Origin: Thermotoga neapolitana DSM 4359 | GTDB taxonomy: Bacteria > Thermotogota > Thermotogae > Thermotogales > Thermotogaceae | Reading direction: 5' to 3' | DNA length: 64,000 nt | Assembly (NCBI RefSeq): GCF_000018945.1 | Contig: NC_011978.1 | Coordinates: 1,272,729 to 1,336,728 of the forward strand | Part shown: positions 18,230 through 26,469 of the stretch, one piece after another | Numbering within the stretch: the stretch's first letter is position 1 | How the letters are laid out: each line of letters starts with the position of its first letter | The notes under the pieces: generated by a model | What the model was told of the DNA's origin: nothing | What the model saw: only the letters and a program-made list of their open reading frames with translations | Database searches by the model: none | Program-made: the position numbers and the translations under genes

Positions 18230-18870
18230 CACCTCTTCAAGTAGTTGAGGATGGACTGAAAAACCTTTCTGCCGTCTTCGCCACCGAGGAGGTTCTCGAC
18301 GGCCCTTTCGGGATGGGGCATGAGTCCGAAGATGTTTTTCTCTTCGTTGAAGATTCCTGCGATTCTCTCATCGGATCCGTTCACGTTTTCAACGTATCTC
18401 AGAGCCACGTTCACCTCGTCTATCTTCACGTACCTTCCAAACCTGTGGGCAATTGGAATCCTGATTCTTTCGCCAGGAGTGAAGGCGTTTGTGAAGGGAG
18501 AGTTCGTGTCTTCAACGGTGAGATCAACCCACTTGCAGATGAACTTTCCCGAGGAGTTTTGAAGAAGCGCCCCCTTGAGAAGTCCCATCTCTATGAGGAT
18601 CTGAAAACCGTTGCAGATTCCCATTATCAGTTTTCCTTTTTCTGCCGCTTTCCTGATTTCGGAGGCGATCTTTTCTCTTGCAGCCACAGCACCGGGACGC
18701 AGGTAGTCTCCATAGGAAAAGCCTCCGGGAAGAATGATCAATTCGTAATCGTCGAGCCTGTCATCCAGTCCCACGAACCTGGGTTCGAATCCGTTTATCT
18801 CGAGGGCATAGTGAGCGTCTCTGTCGCAGTTGGATCCCGGGTAAACCACCACACACGCTTTCGGTTTCAC
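18229..18870 (-). CDS. purQ: FGAM synthase glutaminase subunit PurQ
   Basis: PurQ is a class I glutamine amidotransferase of 213 residues supplying ammonia to PurL. It begins ACVVVYPGSNCDRDA, has the oxyanion stretch LPGGFSYGDYLRPGA, the nucleophile cysteine in IMGICNGFQIL and the C-terminal histidine-glutamate pair in LMPHPERAVE. The GTG start at 18870 overlaps the purS stop by four bases, so the subunits PurS, PurQ and PurL are made from consecutive coupled frames. Confidence 0.95.
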   Translation of the reverse strand: MKPKACVVVYPGSNCDRDAHYALEINGFEPRFVGLDDRLDDYELIILPGGFSYGDYLRPGAVAAREKIASEIRKAAEKGKLIMGICNGFQILIEMGLLKGALLQNSSGKFICKWVDLTVEDTNSPFTNAFTPGERIRIPIAHRFGRYVKIDEVNVALRYVENVNGSDERIAGIFNEEKNIFGLMPHPERAVENLLGGEDGRKVFQSILNYLKR

Positions 18871-19115
18871 AGCTCCCTCACCTCATACTCTTCCACTACG
18901 GGGTTTACCAGGAGTTCTTCGCAGGCTCTCTTCACGATTTCGTACGCCTTTTCTCTGTCTTCTGCCTCCACTTCCAGGTGGATGGATTTTCCCAGCCTCA
19001 GCCTCTTCACGGGCAGGTTTTTCTCTTCTCTCAACACGCGCTCGATCGTCTCTCCACGTGGATCCCTGATGTTGCTTCTGTACTGAACGTCTACTGCAAA
19101 CTTAAAGATCGGCAA
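18867..19115 (-). CDS. purS: FGAM synthase subunit PurS
   Basis: An 82-residue protein that bridges PurL and PurQ in the FGAM synthase complex. It shows the PurS pattern: a first strand (FKFAVDVQYRSNIRDPRGETIE), a helix with basic residues, then GKSIHLEVEAEDREKAYEIV. The start is TTG 19115, which lies inside the end of purC (25-base overlap). The size and place between purC and purQ are as in other small-PurL organisms. Confidence 0.92.
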   Translation of the reverse strand: MPIFKFAVDVQYRSNIRDPRGETIERVLREEKNLPVKRLRLGKSIHLEVEAEDREKAYEIVKRACEELLVNPVVEEYEVREL

Positions 19116-19784
19116 AGTTCAAGCACCTCCCTGTACTTTTTCATGGGATCACCAAGGTCTCTTCTGTACACATCTTTATCGAAGATCTCACCCTTTTTTC
19201 TCAGCCTGAAGGTATCGGGAGAGATCTCGTCCCCCAGAACGACTTCACCGTTTTTGTCGAGCCCGAACTCGTACTTTATGTCCCAGAGTTCAAAGCCACC
19301 TTTCTCGAAGAACTCCTTCAGGGCGAGTGTGGCCTTCACGGGCCGTTTCTTTCATCTTTTCTGCCTGATCTTTCGTTGCAATTTTCAGTATCTCCAGATG
19401 ATCTACACACACCATCGGGTCGTGTCTTTCGTCGTCTTTTATGAAGAATTCCACAAGAGGAAACGGCAGGTCTTCACCTTCAACTCCTCCATACCTTCTC
19501 ACAAAAGAGCCTGCCTTCTTCAGCCTCACAACAACTTCTAGCGGAAACATTTTGAGGGGAACGGCTTTGAGGGTTCGTGGAGGGACGTACTCGATGAGGT
19601 GGGTTCTGATACCTTTCTTGGAGAGATAATCCATGAGGATCGCTGTCGTTTCTGCACAGATGGAGCCCTTGTTGGTCATCACATCGTGTTTCAGTCCATC
19701 ACCGGCCGTTATATCGTCTTTGAACTCGATGAGGGCGTGGCCTTCAACGACCTTAACAATTTTCGTCTTGCCCTCGTAGTACAC
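19091..19784 (-). pseudogene. purC: SAICAR synthetase gene purC, broken by a one-base insertion
   Basis: PurC joins aspartate to CAIR. The frame from GTG 19784 reads 148 good residues (YYEGKTKIVKVVEG; ITAGDGLKHDV; CVDHLEILKIATKDQAEKMKETA) and then turns into unrelated sequence ending at 19290. The missing C-terminus (VKATLALKEFFEKGGFELWD onward, with LGDEISPDTFR) continues in another frame from 19339 to 19091. Removing one G from the run 19340-19342 joins the two into a 230-residue protein, the length I recall for T. maritima PurC. The ribosome site GGAGG before 19784 is intact. Either a recent mutation or an assembly error; the rest of the operon looks functional. Confidence 0.9.
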
Positions 19785-19811
19785 ACGCTCGCCTCCCCGC
19801 CCTTTTTGAAG

Positions 19812-19817
19812 ATTCTA
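19812..19817 (-). promoter_or_regulatory. Candidate -10 box for the purine operon
   Basis: Between the tRNA terminator and purC the minus strand carries TAGAAT (within TATAGAAT), five of six matches to a -10 box, about 27 bases before the GTG start. No good -35 hexamer is seen 16-18 bases upstream. Read-through from the tRNA promoter is the alternative source of purine operon transcripts. Confidence 0.3.
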
Positions 19818-19861
19818 TACTCGCATCATGAATGGAAATTACATGGCAGGTAAACTCTTTG

Positions 19862-19896
19862 AAAAAAACAGAAAAACGGGAGCAAGGCTCCCGTTT
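19862..19896 (-). terminator. Rho-independent terminator after tRNA-Pro
   Basis: A perfect 10-base stem (19874-19883 with 19887-19896) closes a 3-base loop and is followed on the minus strand by a T-rich tract from 19873 down to 19862. It begins directly after the tRNA 3' end and separates the tRNA from the purine operon. Confidence 0.85.
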
Positions 19897-19897
19897 C

Positions 19898-19974
19898 TGG
19901 TCGGGGAGGCGGGACTTGAACCCGCGACCTCCAGATCCCGATTCTGGCGCTCTGGCCGTCTGAGCTACTCCCCG
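19898..19974 (-). tRNA. tRNA-Pro, anticodon CGG
   Basis: Read on the minus strand, the 77 bases fold as a full cloverleaf. The acceptor arms are CGGGGAG and CTCCCCG with discriminator A and an encoded CCA. The D arm is AGCTCAG-type and the T arm contains GGTTCAAGTCC. The anticodon stem CCAGA/TCTGG encloses a loop with T33, CGG at 34-36 and G37, as expected for proline. It decodes CCG. Confidence 0.96.
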
Positions 19975-19985
19975 CTTCCTCTGGT

Positions 19986-20014
19986 ATTATAGCATAGGGT
20001 ATCAAACTGGACAA
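19986..20014 (-). promoter_or_regulatory. Promoter of tRNA-Pro
   Basis: On the minus strand TTGTCC (20009-20014) and a perfect TATAAT (19986-19991) are separated by 17 bases; the tRNA 5' end lies about 12 bases after the -10 box. Confidence 0.85.
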
Positions 20015-20034
20015 TCGTTTAACAACCATTCCCC

Positions 20035-20062
20035 TTGACTTTTAATACTCCTACTGTATAAT
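20035..20062 (+). promoter_or_regulatory. Promoter of the 20103-23949 operon
   Basis: TTGACT (20035-20040), a 16-base spacer and a perfect TATAAT (20057-20062) point rightwards. Transcription would start near 20069, giving a leader of about 30 bases before the GTG at 20103. Confidence 0.85.
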
Positions 20063-20102
20063 TCGAAGAGCGTAAAAAAATTTTCGCAGGGGAGTGAAGA
20101 TC

Positions 20103-20540
20103 GTGGATTTCAGGTACATCTTGAGGGTGCACATCGATGAGGCGTCTGCACAGGAGATTCTCAACAGTAGCAGGATCCAAAAGCGCGCTAAAGAGGTGAA
20201 CAACAACCTCTACTACGATGATGCCCTTGTGATCGAGTCAGAGCCCGGTTACGATGTGGATGATGATCTCGTCATGATGGTGATCACCTCCTATGGGAAA
20301 CCCGCCAAGGCAGAAGGGTACATTATCGTCAACGGCAAAGAGAGAAAGGTGTTCGATGGTATGCTCGATCCAAGAAAGCCTCTTTCCATCCATCAGACAG
20401 GTACTGAGCAGAAAGTGGAGGAAGAATACGAAGAGGAATTTGAAGAAGAGGAAGAAGAGGAATTCGACCTTTTCAACGAAGAAGACTTTTATGAAGAGGA
20501 GGAAGATGAGGACTTTTACGATGAGGAAGAGGAATACTGA
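20103..20540 (+). CDS. Unknown protein with a very acidic C-terminal tail
   Basis: About 145 residues, not recognised. The first 100 residues look folded (FRYILRVHIDEASAQEIL; a YGKPAKAEGYIIVNGKERKV strand-rich part). The last 44 residues hold 30 Asp/Glu, with one run of seven Glu, spaced by Phe and Tyr. GTG 20103 is preferred: AGGGGAG lies about eight bases upstream, while the in-frame GTG at 20094 touches it. It is first in an operon with ychF, ten bases upstream of it. The aromatic-acidic tail could bind a basic partner such as ribosomal protein or nucleoid protein, or act like a DNA mimic; that is inference. Confidence 0.75.
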   Translation: MDFRYILRVHIDEASAQEILNSSRIQKRAKEVNNNLYYDDALVIESEPGYDVDDDLVMMVITSYGKPAKAEGYIIVNGKERKVFDGMLDPRKPLSIHQTGTEQKVEEEYEEEFEEEEEEEFDLFNEEDFYEEEEDEDFYDEEEEY

Positions 20541-20549
20541 GGTGATAAC

Positions 20550-21632
20550 TTGGAGAGGGTGGGAATAGTAGGCCTTCCGAACGCTGGAAAATCCTCTTTC
20601 TTCAACTTTCTGACCGATAACGATGTACCTGCGGAGAGTTTCCCGTTCTGTACGATAGAGCCAAACGTGGGAGTTCTCGTTGTGCCAGATGAGAGGGTGA
20701 AGATTCTTGCAAAAAACGAAGGATCAAAAAAAGTGGTCCACCCGTTCGTGGAGATCGTGGACATAGCGGGCCTTGTGAAAGGGGCAAGTAAAGGTGAAGG
20801 GCTCGGGAACCAGTTTCTCGATCACATAAGTAAAGTGGATGTCATAGCACATGTGGTGCGGGTGTTCGAGAGCAAAACGGTCTCCCATCCCTATCAGAGT
20901 GTAGACCCAAAAAGAGACATAGAGATAGTTGAGACCGAACTCATACTGAAAGATCTTGAGACCATCCAGAAGCGCCTGGAAAAAAGAGTAAAGGTTGCAC
21001 GAACGGGTGACAGAGATGCAAAAAGAGAAGTGGAACTCCTGGAGGCTCTCCAGGAGTTTCTCTCTCAGGGAAACAGGGCATCGAAGTTTCCAAGACGTGA
21101 CGAGTTCGAAGAAAACTTGATACGTTCCCTTTTTCTTCTCACCGACAAGCCCCAGATCTTCGTCTTCAACGTCGATGAACTGGACGAAGAGAAGAAAAAG
21201 TTAATAGAAGATGCAATTAAGGATAGAGAAGAAGAATACATTATAATAAATGTAAAGCTCGAGGAAGAACTCAAGTCACTCCCGGAGGATGAGGCAGAAC
21301 TTTTCAGGGCAGAGTACAACCTTCCGGGTAACAAGAAGAAAGAGTTTTTCGAGAAAATCCTGAAACTGCTCGATCTTGTGAGGTTTCTCACCGCAACACA
21401 GAACGAGGCAAGAAGCTGGACCATAAAGAGAGGAGCCACCGCTTACGAAGCCGCTGGTCTCATTCACTCAGACATACAGAAGGGGTTCATAAAGGCAGAA
21501 GTCATCCCCTTCGAGAGATACCTCGAATACGGCTCTTTCAAAAAAGCGCGTGAAGCCGGTGCTGTGGAAGCCCACGGAAAAGATTACGTTGTAAGAGAGG
21601 GGGATGTGATCCATTTCCTATTCCGTGCTTGA
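20550..21632 (+). CDS. ychF: YchF/OLA1-type P-loop NTPase
   Basis: A conserved Obg-related cytoplasmic NTPase, 360 residues, associated with ribosomes and stress responses in other bacteria. Motifs: G1 GLPNAGKSS (8-16), switch with FPFCTIEPNVGVL, G3 DIAGLVKGASKGEGLGN, a coiled-coil middle, G4-like NVDE in place of NKxD (the family hallmark linked to ATP use), and the C-terminal TGS domain including RSWTIKRGATAYEAAGLIH and DYVVREGDVIHFLF. TTG start at 20550 behind GAGGTGATAAC. Confidence 0.95.
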   Translation: MERVGIVGLPNAGKSSFFNFLTDNDVPAESFPFCTIEPNVGVLVVPDERVKILAKNEGSKKVVHPFVEIVDIAGLVKGASKGEGLGNQFLDHISKVDVIAHVVRVFESKTVSHPYQSVDPKRDIEIVETELILKDLETIQKRLEKRVKVARTGDRDAKREVELLEALQEFLSQGNRASKFPRRDEFEENLIRSLFLLTDKPQIFVFNVDELDEEKKKLIEDAIKDREEEYIIINVKLEEELKSLPEDEAELFRAEYNLPGNKKKEFFEKILKLLDLVRFLTATQNEARSWTIKRGATAYEAAGLIHSDIQKGFIKAEVIPFERYLEYGSFKKAREAGAVEAHGKDYVVREGDVIHFLFRA

Positions 21633-21993
21633 TGTCTGGAAGATATTTCGAAGCACGCCGTTCACAACGGCAGTTGTTTCATTCCTGGTGGCACAGTTCA
21701 TAAAGTTTCTGATCAAAAGAGACGTTAAGATGCTGAAAAGTTACGGAGGCATGCCCAGTGGACACGTTGCCACCGTGTCCGGACTTGCGTGGTCGCTCGC
21801 TCGAAGCACGGGGTTCGACTCTCCCTACACGTCGATCGCTTCCATATTCCTTGTGATCATATTCATGGATGCCATCGTTTTGAGACCTGCGGTGAAGAAG
21901 GATCTTGGGCACAGTTTCCTTGAAGCGCTCGCTGGTTTTGGTCTTGGTATGCTCATAGCCCATCTTTTTCCGGCCCGGCTCCATCTCTGGTGA
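21625..21993 (+). CDS. YuiD-like membrane protein (DUF212, PAP2-related)
   Basis: A 122-residue membrane protein. It has a membrane segment near the N-terminus, then KRDVKMLKSYGGMPSGHVATVSGL, where the GGMPSGH part matches the phosphate-binding motif of PAP2/vanadium-haloperoxidase relatives, two further helices, a basic RPAVKKDLGHSFLEALAG stretch and a last helix. Enzymatic activity for this family is not established. The GTG at 21625 overlaps the ychF stop by eight bases with no clear ribosome site, so its translation probably depends on ychF. Confidence 0.82.
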   Translation: MLDVWKIFRSTPFTTAVVSFLVAQFIKFLIKRDVKMLKSYGGMPSGHVATVSGLAWSLARSTGFDSPYTSIASIFLVIIFMDAIVLRPAVKKDLGHSFLEALAGFGLGMLIAHLFPARLHLW

Positions 21994-22002
21994 GGTGAAG
22001 TG

Positions 22003-23949
22003 ATGAAAGAGTACAGGATAAAACCGAAGAAGACGGACCTTTCGTTCCTGGAAGATCTCGATGAAGAACAGAGAAAAGCGGTTGTTGAATCAGAAGGAAG
22101 GTGTATTGTAATAGCGGGACCGGGATCTGGAAAAACCCGTGTCATCACCTACAAGATAGCCTACCTTCTTGCTAACGGTGTGGATCCCTCCAGAATCCTT
22201 CTTGTCACGTTCACAAGAGCCGCCGCAAGAGAGATGGTGGAGAGGGCAAAGATGGTGACGGGAAGAGAGCTTTCAGAAATGCTCGCCGGAACGTTTCATC
22301 ACGTGTGCAATTACTTCTTGAGAAAGTACGCACCGTACGTTGGACTGGACAGGAACTATTCCATCCTGGACAGAGAAGACTCAGAAAGCCTGATGAGACA
22401 CGCAAGAAGCAAATTTCTGGAAAGAAAGGGAAGGGAAGAAAGAAAAAACTTTCCTCAGCCTTCTGTTTTGATGTCCATATACTCCTACATGAGAAACACA
22501 CTCAAATCTCTGAGAGAAAGCATCATTGTGAAAAACCCAAAATTTCTGGATTTCAAGGAAGAGATCGCTGAGATCTTTGACCTCTACGAACAGGAAAAAC
22601 GCTCTCAAAACGTGGTGGATTACGAGGATCTTCTTTTTTTCGTTTACAGACTCTTCGAAGAGCACAGAGAGATACGGGACAGAGAAGCAGAGAGGTTTCT
22701 GTGGGTTCTGGTGGATGAGTTTCAGGATACAAACTACGTCCAGTACAGGATGATCGAGCACCTGTCTTCCAGACACGGAAACGTTCTGGCGGTGGGGGAT
22801 GATGCGCAGAGCATCTACTCTTTCCGTGGAGCAAGATACGAAAACGTGGAAGACTTCATAAAGGTTCCGGGCACAAAGATCTTCAAGATCCAGACGAATT
22901 ACAGAAGTACAGAAAGCATCGTGAAGTTCATAAATGCGATGCTTCCAACCAGGGCCGTTCCGAAGGTTCTGAAGCCTGTGAGAAAAGACGGTATGAAACC
23001 CGTTGTGGTCAAGACCTGGGACAGATACGAAGAGGCACGTTTTGTGTCTCAGCGAATCCTGGAGCTCTTCGAAGAGGGATTCAAACCCGAAGAAATAGCG
23101 GTTCTCTACAGATCACACTCACATTCTCTGGAACTTCAGATGGAACTGGCAAGAAGCAGGATAGACTTCAGGGTTCTTTCGGGGCCGAGGTTCACCGAAA
23201 GCGCACACGTGAAGGACGTTCTCTCCTTCTTGAGGATAGTTCAGAATCCCAGGGACAAATCCGCCTGGTTGAGGGCTGCAAAGCTCTTTTACGGTATCGG
23301 AGACAGGACAGCATCCAAGATCGCAGACCTTGCGAGTGTGTACGTGGAGGAGGGACTCGATCCCTTCGAAGAACTGAAAAAGGTGAACTTCTCCGGTGAA
23401 TACGCGAGATTCATGGAAATTCTTGATCATCTCAAAAAGATGGAACTTCCGGGAGAGATGATAGAATACGTTCTCACTTCCTTCTACTCCGAATACCTTG
23501 AAGCGCGGTATCCTGACTTCCGTGAAAGAGAGATGGACATAGAGAGACTGGTCGAAATAGCCTCCCGTTACACAGATCTGGAAAATTTCCTGACGGACCT
23601 TGCCGTGACGGAGGACGTTGAGATACAGAGAGAAGCCTTTCAGAAGGAGGGAAAGGTTACCCTCACCACGGTCCATCAGGCAAAGGGTCTCGAGTGGAGA
23701 GTAGTCTTTGTCATATCCGTGAATCCGGGAGACTTTCCAAACTATTTTGCGATCTCGGAGGGAAACCTTGACGAGGAAGAGAGGATCTTCTACGTGGCCA
23801 TAACGAGAGCCAAAGAGCAACTTTACATCTCCTACCAGGTCACGGGTGCTTCGTATCCCTATCGCGGAAACAGATTCATCATGAGAAGTGGAGAGAACTT
23901 CATCGACAGGATTCCTCCTGATCTTGTGGAGATGTGGGAAGTTAGATGA
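22003..23949 (+). CDS. UvrD/PcrA-like superfamily 1 DNA helicase
   Basis: A 3'-5' DNA helicase of 648 residues, likely for repair or replication restart. Motifs in order: Q-motif LDEEQRKAV, I AGPGSGKTR, Ia TFTRAAAREM, II VDEFQDTN, III AVGDDAQSIYSFRGA, IV QTNYRS, V TVHQAKGLEWRVVF and VI YVAITRAKEQLYISY. It is a little shorter than PcrA (about 720), ending right after motif VI and a short tail, so the C-terminal RNA-polymerase-binding Tudor region of PcrA/UvrD appears absent. ATG 22003 follows GAGGTGAAGTG; a GTG at 22000 is in frame. Last gene of the ychF operon. Confidence 0.93.
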   Translation: MKEYRIKPKKTDLSFLEDLDEEQRKAVVESEGRCIVIAGPGSGKTRVITYKIAYLLANGVDPSRILLVTFTRAAAREMVERAKMVTGRELSEMLAGTFHHVCNYFLRKYAPYVGLDRNYSILDREDSESLMRHARSKFLERKGREERKNFPQPSVLMSIYSYMRNTLKSLRESIIVKNPKFLDFKEEIAEIFDLYEQEKRSQNVVDYEDLLFFVYRLFEEHREIRDREAERFLWVLVDEFQDTNYVQYRMIEHLSSRHGNVLAVGDDAQSIYSFRGARYENVEDFIKVPGTKIFKIQTNYRSTESIVKFINAMLPTRAVPKVLKPVRKDGMKPVVVKTWDRYEEARFVSQRILELFEEGFKPEEIAVLYRSHSHSLELQMELARSRIDFRVLSGPRFTESAHVKDVLSFLRIVQNPRDKSAWLRAAKLFYGIGDRTASKIADLASVYVEEGLDPFEELKKVNFSGEYARFMEILDHLKKMELPGEMIEYVLTSFYSEYLEARYPDFREREMDIERLVEIASRYTDLENFLTDLAVTEDVEIQREAFQKEGKVTLTTVHQAKGLEWRVVFVISVNPGDFPNYFAISEGNLDEEERIFYVAITRAKEQLYISYQVTGASYPYRGNRFIMRSGENFIDRIPPDLVEMWEVR

Positions 23950-23954
23950 AAAGA

Positions 23955-25022
23955 TCAACTCAACAGCCAGACGTTCTCTACGAACACCCTTTTCAAACCT
24001 TTTTCGATGGCCTTCTGTTTTACCCTCTCCATGTGCTGTTTTCTGGTGGTGGGAAGGTCACTCATCAGATGTTGAGGTGCAAAAGCCAGAAGCACGAAGG
24101 GAATATCTGGATCCACCGATGAAACGTATTCTGCGATTCCCTCTATTTCTTCTTCATCGATGTAGTGCGGTATCACAAGGACGCTGACGACAAGAAGGGG
24201 CATCTCTCTTCCTTTGCCCATGGATGCGACCAGACGAACGTTCTCCTTTATTCTCGAAACAGCCTTTCTGCCATCAACTCCTGTCAGTGCCTCATAAACT
24301 GTGGGTGAAAAGGCCTTCCAGTCTATCTTCACTGTGCCTCCTGTTTCAAGGCTGATTCTTGCCATGTTCTCCATGATCCTGGGATGAGCAAGTCCGTTTG
24401 TTTCCCAGCAGATTCTTCTCTTTTTCTTCAACTTTCTTGCGAATTCCAGTGCAAAAATGCTCCACGGTGTGGGATCTCCTCCAAAAAAGCACACACAGGA
24501 CACGCGGGGATTCATGGCAACTTCTATCAGTTCATCGAGGTCCACTACTTTTCCTTCGGAGATTCTCCCATCTTTCACCATGTACTTGTGATCTATGTTT
24601 TGGCAGAAGAGACAGTCCAGGTTGCACCCTGCAAAGAAAACGGCAAGATTGTAGAAGCCTCTGTGATCCTTTTCCGGGCACACAGGCAAGGCGACGCAGT
24701 TTGTGGGATGAGGATCGTAGTACCAGTGAAGGAGAGCCTTTCTGTGAGAGCCGGTGATGTAGATGAGTCTGTTTCCTTCGTTTCTGAGAACTCCGCAGAA
24801 TCCCACCTCACCTTCTGGTATGGCACATGCATTAACACAGAGAGGACACTTCAGGCCCTTTTCATGTTCTGCAGCATCGGATGGAAGACCTATCTCCTCT
24901 CTCCATTTTCTGTGTGAGTTTCTTGCAAATTCCAGATTTCCCTTTCTCAAGCAATTTACGCAGACTCCTATAGATTCACAGATCTCTTCAAAAGTTTGTC
25001 CACACACTCTGCAAACTCTCAT
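23955..25022 (-). CDS. Radical SAM protein, PflA-activase-like
   Basis: A 355-residue iron-sulphur enzyme. The AdoMet cluster motif is GCNLDCLFCQN (CxxxCxxC), followed by a GGDPTPW stretch like the GGE motif of pyruvate-formate-lyase activases, and a partial TIM barrel. The N-terminus adds two CxxC pairs (CRVC and CVNC), which look like a zinc ribbon, and a further CPLCVNAC...CGV group seen in this PflA-like subfamily. It is not next to a glycyl-radical enzyme, so the substrate is unknown. It converges on the helicase gene with five bases between stops and no visible terminator. Confidence 0.85.
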   Translation of the reverse strand: MRVCRVCGQTFEEICESIGVCVNCLRKGNLEFARNSHRKWREEIGLPSDAAEHEKGLKCPLCVNACAIPEGEVGFCGVLRNEGNRLIYITGSHRKALLHWYYDPHPTNCVALPVCPEKDHRGFYNLAVFFAGCNLDCLFCQNIDHKYMVKDGRISEGKVVDLDELIEVAMNPRVSCVCFFGGDPTPWSIFALEFARKLKKKRRICWETNGLAHPRIMENMARISLETGGTVKIDWKAFSPTVYEALTGVDGRKAVSRIKENVRLVASMGKGREMPLLVVSVLVIPHYIDEEEIEGIAEYVSSVDPDIPFVLLAFAPQHLMSDLPTTRKQHMERVKQKAIEKGLKRVFVENVWLLS

Positions 25023-25068
25023 GATCCCACCCCATCGAATCTCACCACGTTGTTAATGTTACCACCAC

Positions 25069-25098
25069 TTGACAGAGGAGGTAATTTTTTGTTATCAT
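25069..25098 (+). promoter_or_regulatory. Promoter of the 25161-34879 glycoside operon
   Basis: TTGACA (25069-25074) and TATCAT (25093-25098) are 18 bases apart, giving a leader of about 55 bases. The leader is A/T-rich with no clear riboswitch fold. No LacI-like palindrome was recognised; the regulator encoded at the operon end (RpiR type) is the natural candidate. Confidence 0.6.
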
Positions 25099-25160
25099 CC
25101 ATATGTAGAAAATTTTCTTTTTAGTTATGATATACGAAAAACTTTTTCAAGGGGGTGTTC

Positions 25161-26426
25161 ATGGTGAGAAAGTGGTTGCTTTTCATGGTGATTCTGGCAG
25201 TTGTCGGTGTCGTTTTTGGTAAGGTGAACTTCGCTTCCACACAGATGACACCGGCGGCAGAGAGGGAGTTCATGCTGAACAAACTGGCAGAATTTTCGAA
25301 GTCATCGGGCATCGACGTGGAATTTCTCAACTTCGAATATCCACAGCTTTTCAGCAGACTCCAGGCAGAAATCAGGGCAGGAAGGACCACGTTGAATCTT
25401 GTAGCAGATCTTCAGGGAAATCTCTACATAATGGCATCTGAAGGACTTCTGAGTGATCTCAAAGACCTCAAATTCGAAGGGAAGACCTTCATTGAAACCC
25501 TCGAAAAGTTCGCTTACGTCAACGGCGAAAAGATCTTCGTTCCCTGGCTTCAGGCAACGTACGTTATGGCTATCAACAAGAAGGCGTTTGACTATCTGCC
25601 TCGCGGACTGTCCAGAGATGATGTGATCAAAGGAACGGAAAAATGGACCTATGAAGCTCTGCTTGAGTGGGCAAAGAACATCTACGAGAAAACGGGTCAA
25701 CCTCTTCTTGGCTTCCCGATCGGACCGAAAGGTCTCTGGCACAGATTCCTCCATGGTTACATCTATCCTTCCTTCACGGGAGCCCAGGCTCTGAAATTCG
25801 ACAGTGTGAGAGCCGTTGAGATGTGGAACTACCTGAAAGAACTCTTCAAATACGTTCACCCTGCAAGTTCCACCTGGGACGGTATGGCAGATCCTCTTTT
25901 GAGAGAAGAGGTGTGGATCGCCTGGGACCACACGGCAAGACTCAAGCCTGCCATCGTTGAAAAACCAGACGCTTTCGTTGTCGTTCCCGTTCCCAGGGGA
26001 CCGATGGGAAGAGGATACATCATCGTTCTTGTGGGACTTGCCATTCCAAAGGGAGCAGATTTCGAAGAACCGGCGAAGGTGATAGACTACCTCACCTCTC
26101 CGGAGATGCAGGTTGAGATCCTCAAGAACGTGGGATTCTTCCCCGTCGTCCAGGAAGCGGTTGGTGCCGTGCCGGAAGGCGCTCTCAAGGTCCTGGCTGA
26201 AGGTGTGATAAACCAGTCTGCCACGAAGGATTCTGTGGTGTCCTTCATACCGAGTCTGGGACCAAAGAGCGGAGAGTTCACCGAAACTTACAGAATGGCG
26301 TTCACGCGAATCGTCTTCCAGGGTGAAGATCCAGCGAAGGTAGTGAAAGAACTCGGTGAGCGAATCAGGCAGATGTTCAAAGAAACCGGAGCGGAACTTC
26401 CGGAACCGGACGCAAGTCTCTTCTGA
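25161..26426 (+). CDS. Sugar ABC transporter, extracellular solute-binding protein
   Basis: A family 1 extracellular binding protein of 421 residues. It has a signal peptide (basic VRKW, hydrophobic LLFMVILAVVGVVFG) with cleavage likely near residue 22, and no lipobox cysteine. The mature part shows the SBP_bac_1 pattern, ending with a helical region (FTETYRMAFTRIVFQGEDPAKVVKELGERI). ATG 25161 is preferred over GTG 25155 because of AAGGGGGTG. It heads an operon with two permeases, an ATPase, a GH38 enzyme and two glycosyltransferases, so a mannose- or glucose-containing glycoside is the expected ligand (inference). Confidence 0.9.
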   Translation: MVRKWLLFMVILAVVGVVFGKVNFASTQMTPAAEREFMLNKLAEFSKSSGIDVEFLNFEYPQLFSRLQAEIRAGRTTLNLVADLQGNLYIMASEGLLSDLKDLKFEGKTFIETLEKFAYVNGEKIFVPWLQATYVMAINKKAFDYLPRGLSRDDVIKGTEKWTYEALLEWAKNIYEKTGQPLLGFPIGPKGLWHRFLHGYIYPSFTGAQALKFDSVRAVEMWNYLKELFKYVHPASSTWDGMADPLLREEVWIAWDHTARLKPAIVEKPDAFVVVPVPRGPMGRGYIIVLVGLAIPKGADFEEPAKVIDYLTSPEMQVEILKNVGFFPVVQEAVGAVPEGALKVLAEGVINQSATKDSVVSFIPSLGPKSGEFTETYRMAFTRIVFQGEDPAKVVKELGERIRQMFKETGAELPEPDASLF

Positions 26427-26432
26427 GAACCC

Positions 26433-26456
26433 GGGGTGGGTCCCCCCACCCCTTTT
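26433..26456 (+). terminator. GC hairpin between binding-protein and permease genes
   Basis: GGGGTGGG (26433-26440) pairs with CCCACCCC (26445-26452) over a 4-base loop and is followed by TTTT. It sits between the binding protein and its permease, so it probably acts as a partial terminator or 3'-end stabiliser that keeps the binding protein in excess. Confidence 0.7.
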
Positions 26457-26469
26457 CTGGGGGTGTGTT

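Noticed and set aside
19290-19784. Possible programmed frameshift producing two PurC forms
   Set aside because: No slippery heptamer, stimulatory stem or internal Shine-Dalgarno is seen at the junction, and family PurC proteins need the C-terminal part. A plain indel or sequencing error is simpler.
25099-25160. Riboswitch in the leader of the glycoside operon
   Set aside because: The leader is about 55 bases, A/T-rich and lacks any stable conserved stem or known aptamer core.
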